Of a stretch of DNA of 64,000 nucleotides, positions 32,341 to 41,577 are shown in pieces; position 1 is the stretch's first letter, and each line of letters opens with the position of its first letter. The DNA lies in contig CAUJDF010000044.1 in the NCBI GenBank assembly GCA_963169045.1, forward strand, positions 558,001 to 622,000. The letters are read 5' to 3'. The notes beneath the pieces were generated by a model, which searched no databases, was not told the origin of the DNA, and was given only the letters and a program-made list of their open reading frames with translations. The position numbers and the translations under genes are program-made. Source of the DNA: Myxococcota bacterium (lineage in GTDB: Bacteria; Myxococcota_A; Bradymonadia; UBA7976; UBA1532).

Positions 32341-32655
32341 TCACTCGGCGGTCGCGACCGACTCCGCGGCTTCCTGGGCGGCGGCAGCCTCTTCGCGGGC
32401 GGACGCGAGCGTCTGCAGTCGCTGAGACACCAGCTTCTGCTTGTGCTTCTCGACGGCATCGCGAATGTTCTCGCGGAAGTGCACCTTGCCGCCGGCCACC
32501 TCGCGCAGCGAGGTGACGACGAGCTTGTTCTTGCCCTGGGGCACGAGCGACCTCGCGCCCTTGTGGAGCTGGCGGTACCGGGCCGACGCCAGATGCACGA
32601 GGGCGAAGTGGTCGGGGCAGTTCTCGAGGCAGTCTTCGACGGTGACGCGGGCCAA
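32341..32655 (-). CDS. rpoZ: RNA polymerase omega subunit
   Basis: 104 aa. It opens [29 protein letters not shown], the omega signature, with K-N-K-x-x-V-x-x-L-R-E-V-A following. Omega helps fold and hold the beta' subunit. The start is TTG at 32655, supported by GGAGGA seven bases upstream and by homology; no ATG or GTG lies near. The C-terminal tail (about 75-104) is Ala/Glu-rich and longer than in E. coli (91 aa). The neighbour gmk, common in other bacteria, is absent; the gene is divergent from fliJ. Confidence 0.9.
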   Translation of the reverse strand: MARVTVEDCLENCPDHFALVHLASARYRQLHKGARSLVPQGKNKLVVTSLREVAGGKVHFRENIRDAVEKHKQKLVSQRLQTLASAREEAAAAQEAAESVATAE

Positions 32656-32742
32656 GGCTCGTTCCTCCGTGGCCGGCACCCCGGCGCGGGGTGCTGGAAA
32701 GGTGAGACGCCGCGACGACGGTCGGCGGCGCACGGTCGCGGT

Positions 32743-32771
32743 ATGATGAGGGCCGTCGCCCGCGATGTCAA
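32743..32771 (-). promoter_or_regulatory. rpoZ promoter
   Basis: Minus-strand perfect TTGACA (32771-32766), 17-base spacer, CATCAT (32748-32743), leaving a leader of about 80 bases that includes a GC-rich hairpin. Confidence 0.6.
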
Positions 32772-32840
32772 CGCCGCGTCCCGCCCGCCGGCACCCGGCT
32801 TGCATTTCGACGCGCCGTCCGCCGGCCCCGGGAGCCGCCG

Positions 32841-33275
32841 TTGAAGAAGTTCACGTTCCGCTTCGAGGCCGTCGAGCGCCAGCGCGCCATCGTCCTCGAT
32901 GGCCGAGTCGCCGAGCTCGCCGAGTCCCAGCGCAAGCGCCAGCTCGCCGAGCAACTGCTGGCGGAGCGCCGCGAGGGCCTCGCCGCCGCCGGCCGCCCCG
33001 ACGCTCTGGCCGCCTTCGACGCCCGGCATGAGGTCGTCCGCCAGCGCTACCTGCACGCCTTGCGCACCGAGATCGCCCGCCGCGAGCAGCAGCTCGCGCT
33101 CATCGATCGCGAGATCAACGAGGCGCGCGGCCGGGTCGCGGAGGCCCATCGCGCCCTCCGGGCGATCGAGCTCCTGCGGGAGCGAGACCTCGAGGAGTGG
33201 AAAGCCGAGCTTCGCCGCGCCGAAGGGCGCGAAATCGACGAGCACAACGCGAACCGGCGTCCGCGCGACGACTAG
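32841..33275 (+). CDS. fliJ: Flagellar export chaperone FliJ
   Basis: 144 aa, entirely helical and charged, with [17 protein letters not shown] at the start and [29 protein letters not shown] at the end, as in FliJ (a two-helix coiled coil that docks in the FliI hexamer and feeds substrates to FlhA). The start is TTG with GGAG six bases upstream. In most bacteria fliJ follows fliI; here it is some 17 kb away and on the opposite strand, convergent with fliA (4-base overlap of the ends at 33272-33275). Expression is thus uncoupled from its usual partners. Confidence 0.8.
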   Translation: MKKFTFRFEAVERQRAIVLDGRVAELAESQRKRQLAEQLLAERREGLAAAGRPDALAAFDARHEVVRQRYLHALRTEIARREQQLALIDREINEARGRVAEAHRALRAIELLRERDLEEWKAELRRAEGREIDEHNANRRPRDD

Positions 33276-34021
33276 ATCGCCTTCTGCAGGCGCTTGCGCA
33301 GGAGCTGAACGGCTTCGGTGTGGAGCTGACTGATGCGCGACTCGGTCACGTCGAGGACGCGCCCGATCTCTTTGAAGTTCAGTTCGTTGTAGTAGTAGAG
33401 CGACATGATCAGCTTGAGGCGTTCGGGCATCGCTTCCAGCGCCTCGACAACCTGTTCGCGCAGCTCGCGAAAGAACGCGTGCCCGAACGGATCTTCGGGC
33501 GCGGCGTTCGTGAGCAGCTCCGAGGGCGTCTCGGTCTGGTCCGCGGGCACGGCGCCCAGATCCTCGAGCGTCAGGAACGCGATCGTCGTCGACTGCGCCA
33601 GCAGCTCCTCGACCTCGGCAGGCTCGAGCCCGGTCTCCTCGGCAAGCTCGCCGACGGTCGGCGCGCGCCCGATCTGCGTCTCGAGGCGCTGGTGGGCCCG
33701 CTCGAGCTTGTTGATCTTGCCGCGCGCCGCCCGCGACATGAAGTCGTACGAGCGCAGCTCGTCGAGCATCGCGCCCTTGATGCGGAACTCCGCATACGCC
33801 TCGAAGCGCGTCCCCTTGCCCGCGTCGAAGTTGTCGATGGCGTGCAGCAGACCCATGGTGCCCACGGCCATCAGGTCCTCGACGTCGACCGACGGCGGCA
33901 GCCGGTGGATGAGCCGATACGCGACCTTCTTGACCAGAGGCGCGTACTGGCGGACCAGCTCCTCCTGGCGCTTCTGCCGGGTGTAGGCGTTCTCCTGATA
34001 GGCTTTGATGCCGGGGTTCAT
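33272..34021 (-). CDS. fliA: Flagellar sigma factor FliA (sigma-28)
   Basis: 249 aa. Region 2 reads LVKKVAYRLIHRLPPSVDVEDLMAVGTMGLLHAIDNFDAGKGTRFEAYAEFRIKGAMLDELRSYDFMSR; region 4 has MPERLKLIMSLYYYNELNFKEIGRVLDVTESRISQLHTEAVQLLRKRL. It directs RNA polymerase to late flagellar genes (flagellin, chemotaxis). ATG 34021 has GGGAG upstream. It is the last gene of the flh part of the regulon, 10 bases after flhG. No flgM is seen in the window. Confidence 0.95.
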   Translation of the reverse strand: MNPGIKAYQENAYTRQKRQEELVRQYAPLVKKVAYRLIHRLPPSVDVEDLMAVGTMGLLHAIDNFDAGKGTRFEAYAEFRIKGAMLDELRSYDFMSRAARGKINKLERAHQRLETQIGRAPTVGELAEETGLEPAEVEELLAQSTTIAFLTLEDLGAVPADQTETPSELLTNAAPEDPFGHAFFRELREQVVEALEAMPERLKLIMSLYYYNELNFKEIGRVLDVTESRISQLHTEAVQLLRKRLQKAI

Positions 34022-34031
34022 GCGGCTCCCG

Positions 34032-34892
34032 TCAGACGCCCGGCTGCAGCAGCCGTTTCCAGAAGAACTGCATGTTGCCCGTGGGCGCGCGCTCCTCCGA
34101 CCCGAGCAGCAGGCGATCAACCACGTCGCGCACGCCGGCGGCCGCCACCGACTCGGGAAACCGCTCGACGAACAGGCTTCGCTCGATGATCGCCTGGGTG
34201 GCCGCCTCGTCGTGCAGCACGTGCCCCAGGTACTCCATCGCGATGTCCAGCTTGAACTGGTCGGCGACCTGAGTGAGACGCCGGTACACGTTGCGGGCGT
34301 CCTTGGGCGTCGGCGCGCGGTTCACGAGCAGGTGGAACCGCTTCACCGCGTGGTCGCGCGCCATGACCTTCATCAGCGCGTACGCGTCGGTCATCGACGT
34401 GGGCTCGGGCGTCACCACCACGATCACGTCCTGGGCGGCGGCGTTGAAGTGCATCACGTTGGGGCCGATGCCCGCTGCCGTGTCGACGAGCAGCACGTCG
34501 AACTCGAGATCGAGCTCGTCGAGCGCGCCCATCAGCAGCAGGATCTGGTCGTCCCGCAGGTCGACCAGCTCCTTCACCCCGGACGCGCCCGGCAGCACCG
34601 TCACGTGGTCGCGCGCCGGCACGAGCACCTCGCGCAGCGTACGCTCCCCGCGAAAGAACTGTTCGAGCGTCGCCCGCGGCGAGAGGCCCATCAGGATGTC
34701 GACGTTGGCCAGACCGAGGTCGGCGTCGATCAGCAGCACCCGCCGGCCGAGCTGAGCGAACCGCGCGGCGATGTTGCACGTCAGGCTGGTCTTGCCGACG
34801 CCGCCCTTGCCGCTGGTGACGGAGAGGATCTGCATGGGACGTCCGGTGGCCACGTGGCGAGCGATCATTCGCAAGGTCGACGCCTGGTCCAT
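34032..34892 (-). CDS. flhG: Flagellar number regulator FlhG (FleN/YlxH), MinD-like ATPase
   Basis: 286 aa. Deviant Walker A SVTSGKGGVGKTSL (about 25-38), LLIDADLGLANVDILMGL (Walker A'), and DVLLVDTAAGIG (Walker B). The N-terminus MDQASTLRMIARH is the short activation helix that stimulates the FlhF GTPase. FlhG limits the number of flagella, and in polar flagellates it also acts on the FleQ-type master regulator. The flhF gene lies 72 bases upstream, the usual polar-flagellum pair. Confidence 0.93.
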   Translation of the reverse strand: MDQASTLRMIARHVATGRPMQILSVTSGKGGVGKTSLTCNIAARFAQLGRRVLLIDADLGLANVDILMGLSPRATLEQFFRGERTLREVLVPARDHVTVLPGASGVKELVDLRDDQILLLMGALDELDLEFDVLLVDTAAGIGPNVMHFNAAAQDVIVVVTPEPTSMTDAYALMKVMARDHAVKRFHLLVNRAPTPKDARNVYRRLTQVADQFKLDIAMEYLGHVLHDEAATQAIIERSLFVERFPESVAAAGVRDVVDRLLLGSEERAPTGNMQFFWKRLLQPGV

Positions 34893-34964
34893 CTTCCCCC
34901 GAAGCTGCGCCGGGCCTCGCCGCGCGCCATCTTATCTTGCCACTTCCGCGGGCCGCAAATGCGC

Positions 34965-36293
34965 TCAGCCGACGGCGGCCATCATCGCGTGGCCCGACAC
35001 CTTCTGGCCGATGCGCTCCGCGATGGCCTCGGGCGACGCCACCTCGATGTCCTCCGGCACGCGCTGGCCGTTCGTCAGCCACGTCAGCGGCCGGCCGGCG
35101 CGCCGCGCGAGGCTGTAGAGCACGCCGGGCGCATCGGTCTCGTCCATCTTGGTCGCGCAGAGATAGCGCACGCCGAGCCGCTCGAACGCGTCCACCGCGG
35201 CGAACAGGTCGCGCTCGCGCACGTTCGCCGCCACCGTGAGCACGAGCTCGCCGCCCCACCCCTGCGGGAAGTAGCGGGCCAGCGCGTTGACCTGGTCGGC
35301 ATAGCGCGGGTTGCGGCCGGTGGTGTCGACCAGGACGAGGCGGCGGTCCGAGAGCTCGGCGATGGTGCCGGGCAGGTCCTCCGGGTCGCGCACCACGCGC
35401 AGCGGGCACTCGAGGATGTCGGCGTAGCGCGCCAGCTGCTCGATGGCGGCGAGGCGATAGGTGTCGACCGTCACCAGCGCCGTCGGGATGCCCCGCAGCA
35501 GCGCGGCGTGGGCCGCCACCTTGCCGATCGTCGTCGTCTTGCCCACGCCGGTCGGCCCGACGAAGGCGAGCACGCGGCGCTGCGGCCCGCCGGGGCCCAG
35601 CAGGTCGCCGGTACAGCGCAGCTCCTTCATGAAGTCGCCGCCGAGGCGCGCCAGCGTCTCCGCGTCGTCGGGAGTGCAGCCGGGGCGCTCGCGTTGGGCG
35701 CGCCACGCCACGTCGCGCGCGTGGCTGGCCGTGAGGCCGGCGCGCTGCAGCGCGTCCTGCAGGGCGCGCACCTGGTACCGATCGCCATCCTCGTCCTCCA
35801 CGCGCCGTTCGCGGACGGGGATGGACAACGTGCGCGCCGGCGCGGCCTCCGCCCCGTCGGACCGAGCGCCCATGCGCGCGGCGAGCACCGAGACCATGTC
35901 GCGCAGCTGGGCCACGTCCTGGCGGAGCGACTCGACGGCGCCCGTCTCCCGCGGCGCCGACACCGGCAGCGGCGCCGGCAGCGGCGAGACCGGCGGGAGC
36001 GTCGCGGGCCGCGGCGTCGGCTTCGCCTCGACGATCGCCGCCTGCGCTCCGGCCGCGCGCCGATAGGCCGCCGCGGCGCCCAGCAGGCCGCCGAGCGCCG
36101 CCACGCCGTCGTCGGCGGCGACCGTCGCCGACGGCGCGTCCGGCGCTGCCGTGGCGTGGATCTCGACGAAGCCCCCCTCGGGGTCCTGCACGCGACGCGT
36201 GCCGACGATGACGGCCTCCGCCCCCAGCGCCGCCTTCAGCTTCGTCACCGCATCGCGCATCGTGCGCCCACGGAACGTGTACGTCGCGCTCAC
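34965..36293 (-). CDS. flhF: Flagellar placement GTPase FlhF
   Basis: 442 aa from GTG 36293. The N-terminal B domain (TYTFRGRTMRDAVTKLKAALGAEAVIVGTRRV) is followed by a Pro/Ala-rich linker (about 60-125), the N domain, and an SRP-type G domain with FVGPTGVGKTTTIGKVAA, DTYRLAAIEQLARYADI, LVDTTGRN and TKMDET. FlhF recruits the first MS-ring components to the cell pole. With flhG it points to polar flagella. Confidence 0.93.
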   Translation of the reverse strand: MSATYTFRGRTMRDAVTKLKAALGAEAVIVGTRRVQDPEGGFVEIHATAAPDAPSATVAADDGVAALGGLLGAAAAYRRAAGAQAAIVEAKPTPRPATLPPVSPLPAPLPVSAPRETGAVESLRQDVAQLRDMVSVLAARMGARSDGAEAAPARTLSIPVRERRVEDEDGDRYQVRALQDALQRAGLTASHARDVAWRAQRERPGCTPDDAETLARLGGDFMKELRCTGDLLGPGGPQRRVLAFVGPTGVGKTTTIGKVAAHAALLRGIPTALVTVDTYRLAAIEQLARYADILECPLRVVRDPEDLPGTIAELSDRRLVLVDTTGRNPRYADQVNALARYFPQGWGGELVLTVAANVRERDLFAAVDAFERLGVRYLCATKMDETDAPGVLYSLARRAGRPLTWLTNGQRVPEDIEVASPEAIAERIGQKVSGHAMMAAVG

Positions 36294-36349
36294 GTCGCTC
36301 CCCCTCTGCTCATGCCGGCTCGCGGCGCGCTACGGGCGCCGCCGCCGGC

Positions 36350-38491
36350 TCACGCGATGCTCGGTTGCAATCCACGGGCCGGGCCCGGCACCGCTGGCGC
36401 CTGCGGCTTCTTGACCAGCCCGCGGCCGACCTCGCCGTCGGCGGTCACCTCGACGCCCGACACCACCTCCTTGTGGGAGATGACGACGAGCTGCGGCACG
36501 AAACGCTCCACCAGGTTGCGCACCGGGCGCCGCAGCTCCGGTGGCACCAGCAGCACCGGCTGGTAGCCCATCTGCGCCTGCCGGTTCACCGCCTCCTCGA
36601 GCCCCCGCAGGAAGCCCTCGGCCAGACGCGGGTCGACGGCGAGATGGAAGTCACCGTCGATCTGCTGGATCATGGTGCGGAACTGCTCTTCCAGCGCCGA
36701 GTCGACCGTCAGCACGTGGATCTTGCCATCGGGCGCCTTCAGCCGGTTCGACATCGGCCGGGCCATTCGCTGGCGCACGAACTCGGTCAGGATCTCGGGG
36801 TTCTTCGTCAGGTGCACGTAGTCCGCGAGCGCCTCGAGGATCGTCCGCAGGTCGCGCACGCCGATCTGCTCCTTGAGCAGGTTCTTCATCACCCGCAGCA
36901 CGTCGCCGAGCTGCAGCTTCTCGGGCACGAGGTCCTCGACCACCTTCGGCGCCTGCTTCGCGAACAGGTCCAGCAGGTTCTGCAGCTCCTGGCGGCCCAG
37001 CAGCTCGTGCGCGTTTTCCTTCAGGATCTCGGACAGATGCGTCGCGACGACCGTCGCCGGGTCGACGACGGTGTAGCCGTACTGCTCGGCGCGGTCCTTG
37101 TGGTCCTTCGTGATCCACAGGGCCGGCAGACCGAACGCCGGCTCGGTCGTCTCGATGCCGGGCACCGCGCCGATGACCTCGCCCGGGTTCATGGCCAGGA
37201 AGCGATCGGCGATGAGCTCGCCACGCGCCACCTCCACGCCCTTGATCAGCACCGAGTACGTGCCGGGCGGCAGCTGCAGGTTGTCGCGGATGTGGATGGG
37301 CGGGACGATGATGCCCATCGAGCTCGCGTACTGGCGCCGGATGCTCTGGATGCGGTCGAGCAGCTCGCCGTTCTGGTTGCGGTCGACGAGCGGGATGAGG
37401 CCGTAGCCCACCTCGAGCTCGAGCAGATCGATCGGCAGCAGGTTCTCGATCTTCTCCTTGTCGGGCGCGCCCTCGCCGCCGGCCACCGCCGCCGCGGGAC
37501 GTCCCGCCGACGCGCCGCCGCCCGCGCCCTCCGCCGCGCCTTCCGGGGTCGCCTCGCCGCCGACGCTGCGACCGGCGAAGAACATGACCGCCGCCACGCC
37601 CCAAAACACCAGCAGCGGCATGCCGGGCATGAGGCCCATCACCGCCAGGATGCCGGCGACGAGGTACATCACCTTGCGGCTGTTGAAGAGTTGGTGGACG
37701 AGCTCCGAGCCGAGGTCGCTGCTGCCGGCGGCCCGCGTGACGATGATGCCCGAGGCGGTCGAGATGAGCAGCGCCGGCAGCTGGCTGACGAGGCCGTCGC
37801 CGACGCTCAGGATGGTGTAGGTGGCCGCGGCTTCGCGGGCCGGCATGCCGTGCTGGGCGATGCCGATGATGAAGCCGCCGACGATGTTGATCGCCGTGAT
37901 CAGGATGCCGGCGATGGCGTCGCCGCGGACGAACTTGGAAGCGCCGTCCATCGCGCCGTAGAAGTCCGCCTCCTGCTCGATGCGCTTGCGTCGACTGCGC
38001 GCCGTGTCCTCGTTGATGAGCCCGGCGTTCAGGTCGGCGTCGATCGCCATCTGCTTGCCGGGCATCGCGTCCAGGGTGAAGCGCGCGCCGACCTCGGCGA
38101 TGCGGCCCGAGCCCTTGGTGATGACCACGAAGTTGATGATCACCAGGATGACGAAGACGATCACACCAACGACGTAATTACCGCCCACGACGAAGTTGCC
38201 GAACGTGGCGATGATGTGACCCGCAGCTTCGGGTCCTTCGCCGCCATTCAGCAGGATGAGTCGTGTCGACGCGATGTTCAGCGACAATCGGAACAGCGTC
38301 GAGATCAGGAGGATGGAGGGAAAGCCCGAGAAGCCGAGCGGCTCCTTCAGATACAGCGAGACGAGGAGGATGACGAGCGCCAGCGTGATGTCGAAGGCCA
38401 GAAGGATGTCGAGCAGGACGATGGGCACCGGCAGGATCATCAGCAGCAGGAGGCCGACGATCGCCAGTGGGAACAACGTCTGCTTCATCAC
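36350..38491 (-). CDS. flhA: Flagellar export gate protein FlhA
   Basis: 713 aa. Eight N-terminal helices contain the family stretch FPSILLISTLFRLSLNIASTRLIL and the FHIPEP-region loop GSGRIAEVGARFTLDAMPGKQMAIDADLNAG. The large cytoplasmic domain (about 330-713) docks FliI and chaperones. The linker at about 305-340 is Gly/Ala-rich. Two starts are possible (GTG 38491 and ATG 38488); the outer one is given. It lies 12 bases after flhB. Confidence 0.96.
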   Translation of the reverse strand: MMKQTLFPLAIVGLLLLMILPVPIVLLDILLAFDITLALVILLVSLYLKEPLGFSGFPSILLISTLFRLSLNIASTRLILLNGGEGPEAAGHIIATFGNFVVGGNYVVGVIVFVILVIINFVVITKGSGRIAEVGARFTLDAMPGKQMAIDADLNAGLINEDTARSRRKRIEQEADFYGAMDGASKFVRGDAIAGILITAINIVGGFIIGIAQHGMPAREAAATYTILSVGDGLVSQLPALLISTASGIIVTRAAGSSDLGSELVHQLFNSRKVMYLVAGILAVMGLMPGMPLLVFWGVAAVMFFAGRSVGGEATPEGAAEGAGGGASAGRPAAAVAGGEGAPDKEKIENLLPIDLLELEVGYGLIPLVDRNQNGELLDRIQSIRRQYASSMGIIVPPIHIRDNLQLPPGTYSVLIKGVEVARGELIADRFLAMNPGEVIGAVPGIETTEPAFGLPALWITKDHKDRAEQYGYTVVDPATVVATHLSEILKENAHELLGRQELQNLLDLFAKQAPKVVEDLVPEKLQLGDVLRVMKNLLKEQIGVRDLRTILEALADYVHLTKNPEILTEFVRQRMARPMSNRLKAPDGKIHVLTVDSALEEQFRTMIQQIDGDFHLAVDPRLAEGFLRGLEEAVNRQAQMGYQPVLLVPPELRRPVRNLVERFVPQLVVISHKEVVSGVEVTADGEVGRGLVKKPQAPAVPGPARGLQPSIA

Positions 38492-38503
38492 CTTCCCCCG
38501 CGG

Positions 38504-39649
38504 TCAGGGCCCTTCGCCTGCCGCCCTCGCCTTGCGCCGCTCCGTCTCTTCGGCCACCAGCTGCTGGCGCCGCCGTTCCAGCCAGGGCTTTGCCCGGCGC
38601 AGGCGGTAGACGTAACCGAGCACCTCGGCCACCGCCCGGTAGAACTGCGACGGCACGGGTTTGCCGACCTTGACGTGCTTGTACAAGACGCGTGCCAGCG
38701 GGACGTTGGTGACCATCGGCACCTCGTACTCGCGGGCGACGGCGCGGATGCGCAGCGCCAGGTCGTCGGCGCCCTTGGCGACCACCACCGGCGCGGCGTC
38801 AACCCCCTGGCGGTAGCGCAGGGCAATTGACAGGTGGGTGGGGTTGTTGACGATGACGTCGGCGAGCGGCACCTGCTGCATCATCCGCTGATTGGCGATC
38901 TCGCGCGCGCGACGGCCGATCTTGCCCTTCACGTGCGGGTTGCCCTCGTGCTCCTTCGACTCGTCCTTCACCTCCTGCTTGCTCATCTTCATCTTCTGTT
39001 GGAGTGACCACCGGTTCCACGCGTAGTCCGCAGCCGCGATGACGATGAGCACGAGCGCGACGTTCATGACCACGTCCATGGCACGATCGATCATGTACGC
39101 GACTCCGCTCGCCAGAGGCACGCCGGCCAGCGATCGGATGCGCTGCGCCTCGCCTTCGAGCGTCATCCAGACGACCAATCCCACCACGGTGATCTTGGCG
39201 ACACTGCCCACGAGCTGTCCGAGGGAGTGCTTGCTGAAGAAGGTGCTGATCAAGCGCGGGAGCGGGTTGAGCTTGTTCAGATCGAGCTCGAGCGGCTTGG
39301 TCGTGAACAGCATGCCGACCTGGGCGACGTTCGCCAGCACGCTCACGCCGATGATCATGCCGACGAGCGGGCCGACGAGCAGCGCCATGCGGCCGACGAG
39401 CTCCCAGCCGAGCGCCTGCAGGCCCTGCACGTCGAGGTCCCCGGCGCGGCGCAGGTCGAGGTAGAACGTCATCACCTCCGACAGGCCGGTGACGAGGCCG
39501 CGGCCGAGGGCCGCGAAGTAGAACAGCGCGCAGAACAGCACCAGCACCGACACGATGTCGCGCGAGCGCGGGATCTCGCCGCGCTCGCGGAACTCCTGCC
39601 GTCGTTTCTCTGACGGCTGCTCTGTCTTCTCGCCGCCCCCGTCCGCCAT
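38504..39649 (-). CDS. flhB: Flagellar export switch protein FlhB
   Basis: 381 aa. It starts EKTEQPSEKRRQEFRERGEIPRSRD, has four membrane helices, and carries the autocleavage site N269-P270-T271-H272 in the same position as in Salmonella. Cleavage there switches export from rod/hook to filament substrates, under control of FliK (49124). The fliR stop lies 7 bases upstream of its ATG. Confidence 0.96.
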   Translation of the reverse strand: MADGGGEKTEQPSEKRRQEFRERGEIPRSRDIVSVLVLFCALFYFAALGRGLVTGLSEVMTFYLDLRRAGDLDVQGLQALGWELVGRMALLVGPLVGMIIGVSVLANVAQVGMLFTTKPLELDLNKLNPLPRLISTFFSKHSLGQLVGSVAKITVVGLVVWMTLEGEAQRIRSLAGVPLASGVAYMIDRAMDVVMNVALVLIVIAAADYAWNRWSLQQKMKMSKQEVKDESKEHEGNPHVKGKIGRRAREIANQRMMQQVPLADVIVNNPTHLSIALRYRQGVDAAPVVVAKGADDLALRIRAVAREYEVPMVTNVPLARVLYKHVKVGKPVPSQFYRAVAEVLGYVYRLRRAKPWLERRRQQLVAEETERRKARAAGEGP

Positions 39650-39656
39650 GCGCGCC

Positions 39657-40445
39657 TCAGAGGGCCCGGGTGAGGCGCACGGCGCCCTCGACGCCCTCGC
39701 GCACCACCGCCTTCAGGAACTCGACCATCGACGGCAGGGCCATGATCAGCACGAACAGGCCGAGGCCGATGCTCAGGATGAACCCGACGAGGAAGACGTT
39801 CACCTGTGGGACCGTCCGCGCGATGGTGGCGAGCGCCACGTTCACGAGCAGCACCACACAGGTGATGGGCAGGGCCAGGCGCAGCCCGTACTCGAACAGT
39901 TTCCCGCCGAGCCGGACCAGCTCCGAGAGGATGACGGCCTGGTTCGGGTCGCCGCCGCCCAGCGGCAGCGTCTGGAAGCTCTCGAAGAGCGCGCGCAACA
40001 TCAACACGTGGCCGTCGAACGCCAGGAACACGAACAGCGCCAGGATGTTGAGGATCTGCGCGACCACCCCCACCTGCTGCGAGTTCACCGGGTCGATGAC
40101 GTTGACGATGGCGAAGCCCATCTGCGTGCCCATCAACTGGCCGCCGAGGTGCACGCACGCGAACAGCGCCGAGACCGCGAGCCCCATCACCGCGCCGGCG
40201 ACGAGCTCGGTCACCACGGCGCCGGCGAGCGCCAGGTCGCGCAGCTCGCCGACGGCGGGGACGGGCCCGACGCGCAGGAAGACGAGCATCGAGAGCACGC
40301 CCACCAGCCCCGCCTTGACCAGGGGCGGGATGGTCATCGACGAGAACACGGGCGACGTCAGCACCACGCCGCCGACACGCGCCATGATGAGCGCGAACGC
40401 GACGAACGCGGGGCCGAAGACGGAGAACGTGCCCTCGGCGACCAC
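39657..40445 (-). CDS. fliR: Flagellar export gate protein FliR
   Basis: 262 aa with six hydrophobic helices and family stretches MTIPPLVKAGLVGVLSMLVF, HLGGQLMGTQMGFAIVNVIDP and YGLRLALPI. It forms the export gate with FliP and FliQ. GTG start, 3 bases after the fliQ stop. Confidence 0.95.
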   Translation of the reverse strand: MVAEGTFSVFGPAFVAFALIMARVGGVVLTSPVFSSMTIPPLVKAGLVGVLSMLVFLRVGPVPAVGELRDLALAGAVVTELVAGAVMGLAVSALFACVHLGGQLMGTQMGFAIVNVIDPVNSQQVGVVAQILNILALFVFLAFDGHVLMLRALFESFQTLPLGGGDPNQAVILSELVRLGGKLFEYGLRLALPITCVVLLVNVALATIARTVPQVNVFLVGFILSIGLGLFVLIMALPSMVEFLKAVVREGVEGAVRLTRAL

Positions 40446-40448
40446 GGA

Positions 40449-40718
40449 TCAGCCCGGGAGGTTCTGGATCTGAACGAAGACGTGCTCGGTGAACGTCACG
40501 AGGCGCGTGAGCATCCAGTTCCCGAACAACATGAGCGCGCCGACGATGGCGACGATCTTCGGGATGAGCGTGAGCGTCTGCTCCTGGATCTGGGTCACGG
40601 CCTGGAACACGGAGACGGCGAGGCCCACCACGAGGCCGAGCAGGAGCGACGGCATCGACAGCGTGGCCGCCACAGTGAGCGCATCTTGGAAGAACGAGAT
40701 GACGTAGGTCGTGTTCAT
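40449..40718 (-). CDS. fliQ: Flagellar export gate protein FliQ
   Basis: 89 aa, two long helices, with LLLGLVVGLAVSVFQAVTQIQEQTLTLIPKI, the FliQ signature. Its ATG overlaps the fliP stop by 4 bases, so the gate subunits are translationally coupled. Confidence 0.96.
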   Translation of the reverse strand: MNTTYVISFFQDALTVAATLSMPSLLLGLVVGLAVSVFQAVTQIQEQTLTLIPKIVAIVGALMLFGNWMLTRLVTFTEHVFVQIQNLPG

Positions 40719-41569
40719 CGGGCGAAGCTCTTGATCAGGCTGCCGACGAGCAGGTTCCAGCCGTCGACGAGTACGAACAGCATGATCTTGAACGGCAACG
40801 AGATCAGGATCGGCGGGAGCATCATCATGCCCATCGCCATCAGGATCGCGGCGACCACCATGTCGAGGACGAGGAAGGGTACATACAGCATGAACCCCAT
40901 TTGAAAAGCGGTCTTCAGCTCGGAGATGACGAAGGCCGGGATGAGCTGCCACGTCCGCACGTCGGCTTCCGTCTTCGGCTTGTCGGCGCCGCTGGCCTGG
41001 ACGAAGAGCGCGAGGTCCTTCTGACGGGTGTGATCGAACATGAACCTGCGGATGGGCGCGACGGCTTCGTCCAAGGCGACCTCCTGACTGATCGTGCCGG
41101 CCATGTAGGGCTGCAGGGCCTTCTCGTTCACCTGCCCCCAGACCGGCTGCATGATGAACACGGTCATGAACAGGGCGAGCGCGAGCAGGACCTGGTTGGG
41201 CGGCGACTGCTGGGTGCCGATCGCCTGCCGCAGGAAGCCGAAGACGATGATGATCCGCGTGAAGCAGGTCATCGTGAGGACGATCCCCGGCGCGATCGTC
41301 AGGATCGTCATCAGGCCGAGGACGCGCAGGATGCCGACCCAGTCGCCCTCGCCGCCGCCGACGGAGAGCTCGACCTTCGGCAGGCCGACCACCGGCGAGA
41401 TCGGGCCGGCGGGCGGCTGCAGCGGCGCGCCGGCGGACGCGGGCGCGGGGGCGACGGGCAGGACCGACGCGGGGGCCGGGGCGGCCCCGGAGGCGGGCGC
41501 CGGCTGGGCCGCGGCGAGGCCGGCCGCCAGCATCAGGCCGGCGCCGATGGCGAGGGCGCGTGCGCGCAC
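40715..41569 (-). CDS. fliP: Flagellar export gate protein FliP
   Basis: 284 aa. A signal peptide (AIGAGLMLAAGLAAA) leads to a Pro/Ala-rich stretch (about 22-60) longer than in E. coli, then the FliP core: TCFTRIIIVFGFLRQAIGTQQSPPNQVLLALALFMTVFIM and FQMGFMLYVPFLVLDMVVAAILMAMGMMMLPP. GTG 41569 is supported by TGAGG seven bases before; it starts 8 bases after the fliO stop. Confidence 0.95.
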   Translation of the reverse strand: MRARALAIGAGLMLAAGLAAAQPAPASGAAPAPASVLPVAPAPASAGAPLQPPAGPISPVVGLPKVELSVGGGEGDWVGILRVLGLMTILTIAPGIVLTMTCFTRIIIVFGFLRQAIGTQQSPPNQVLLALALFMTVFIMQPVWGQVNEKALQPYMAGTISQEVALDEAVAPIRRFMFDHTRQKDLALFVQASGADKPKTEADVRTWQLIPAFVISELKTAFQMGFMLYVPFLVLDMVVAAILMAMGMMMLPPILISLPFKIMLFVLVDGWNLLVGSLIKSFAR

Positions 41570-41577
41570 GGTCGACC

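Noticed and set aside
36365-38830. Long + strand open frame across flhA/flhB
   Set aside because: Antisense to two unmistakable flagellar genes; composition typical of a shadow frame.
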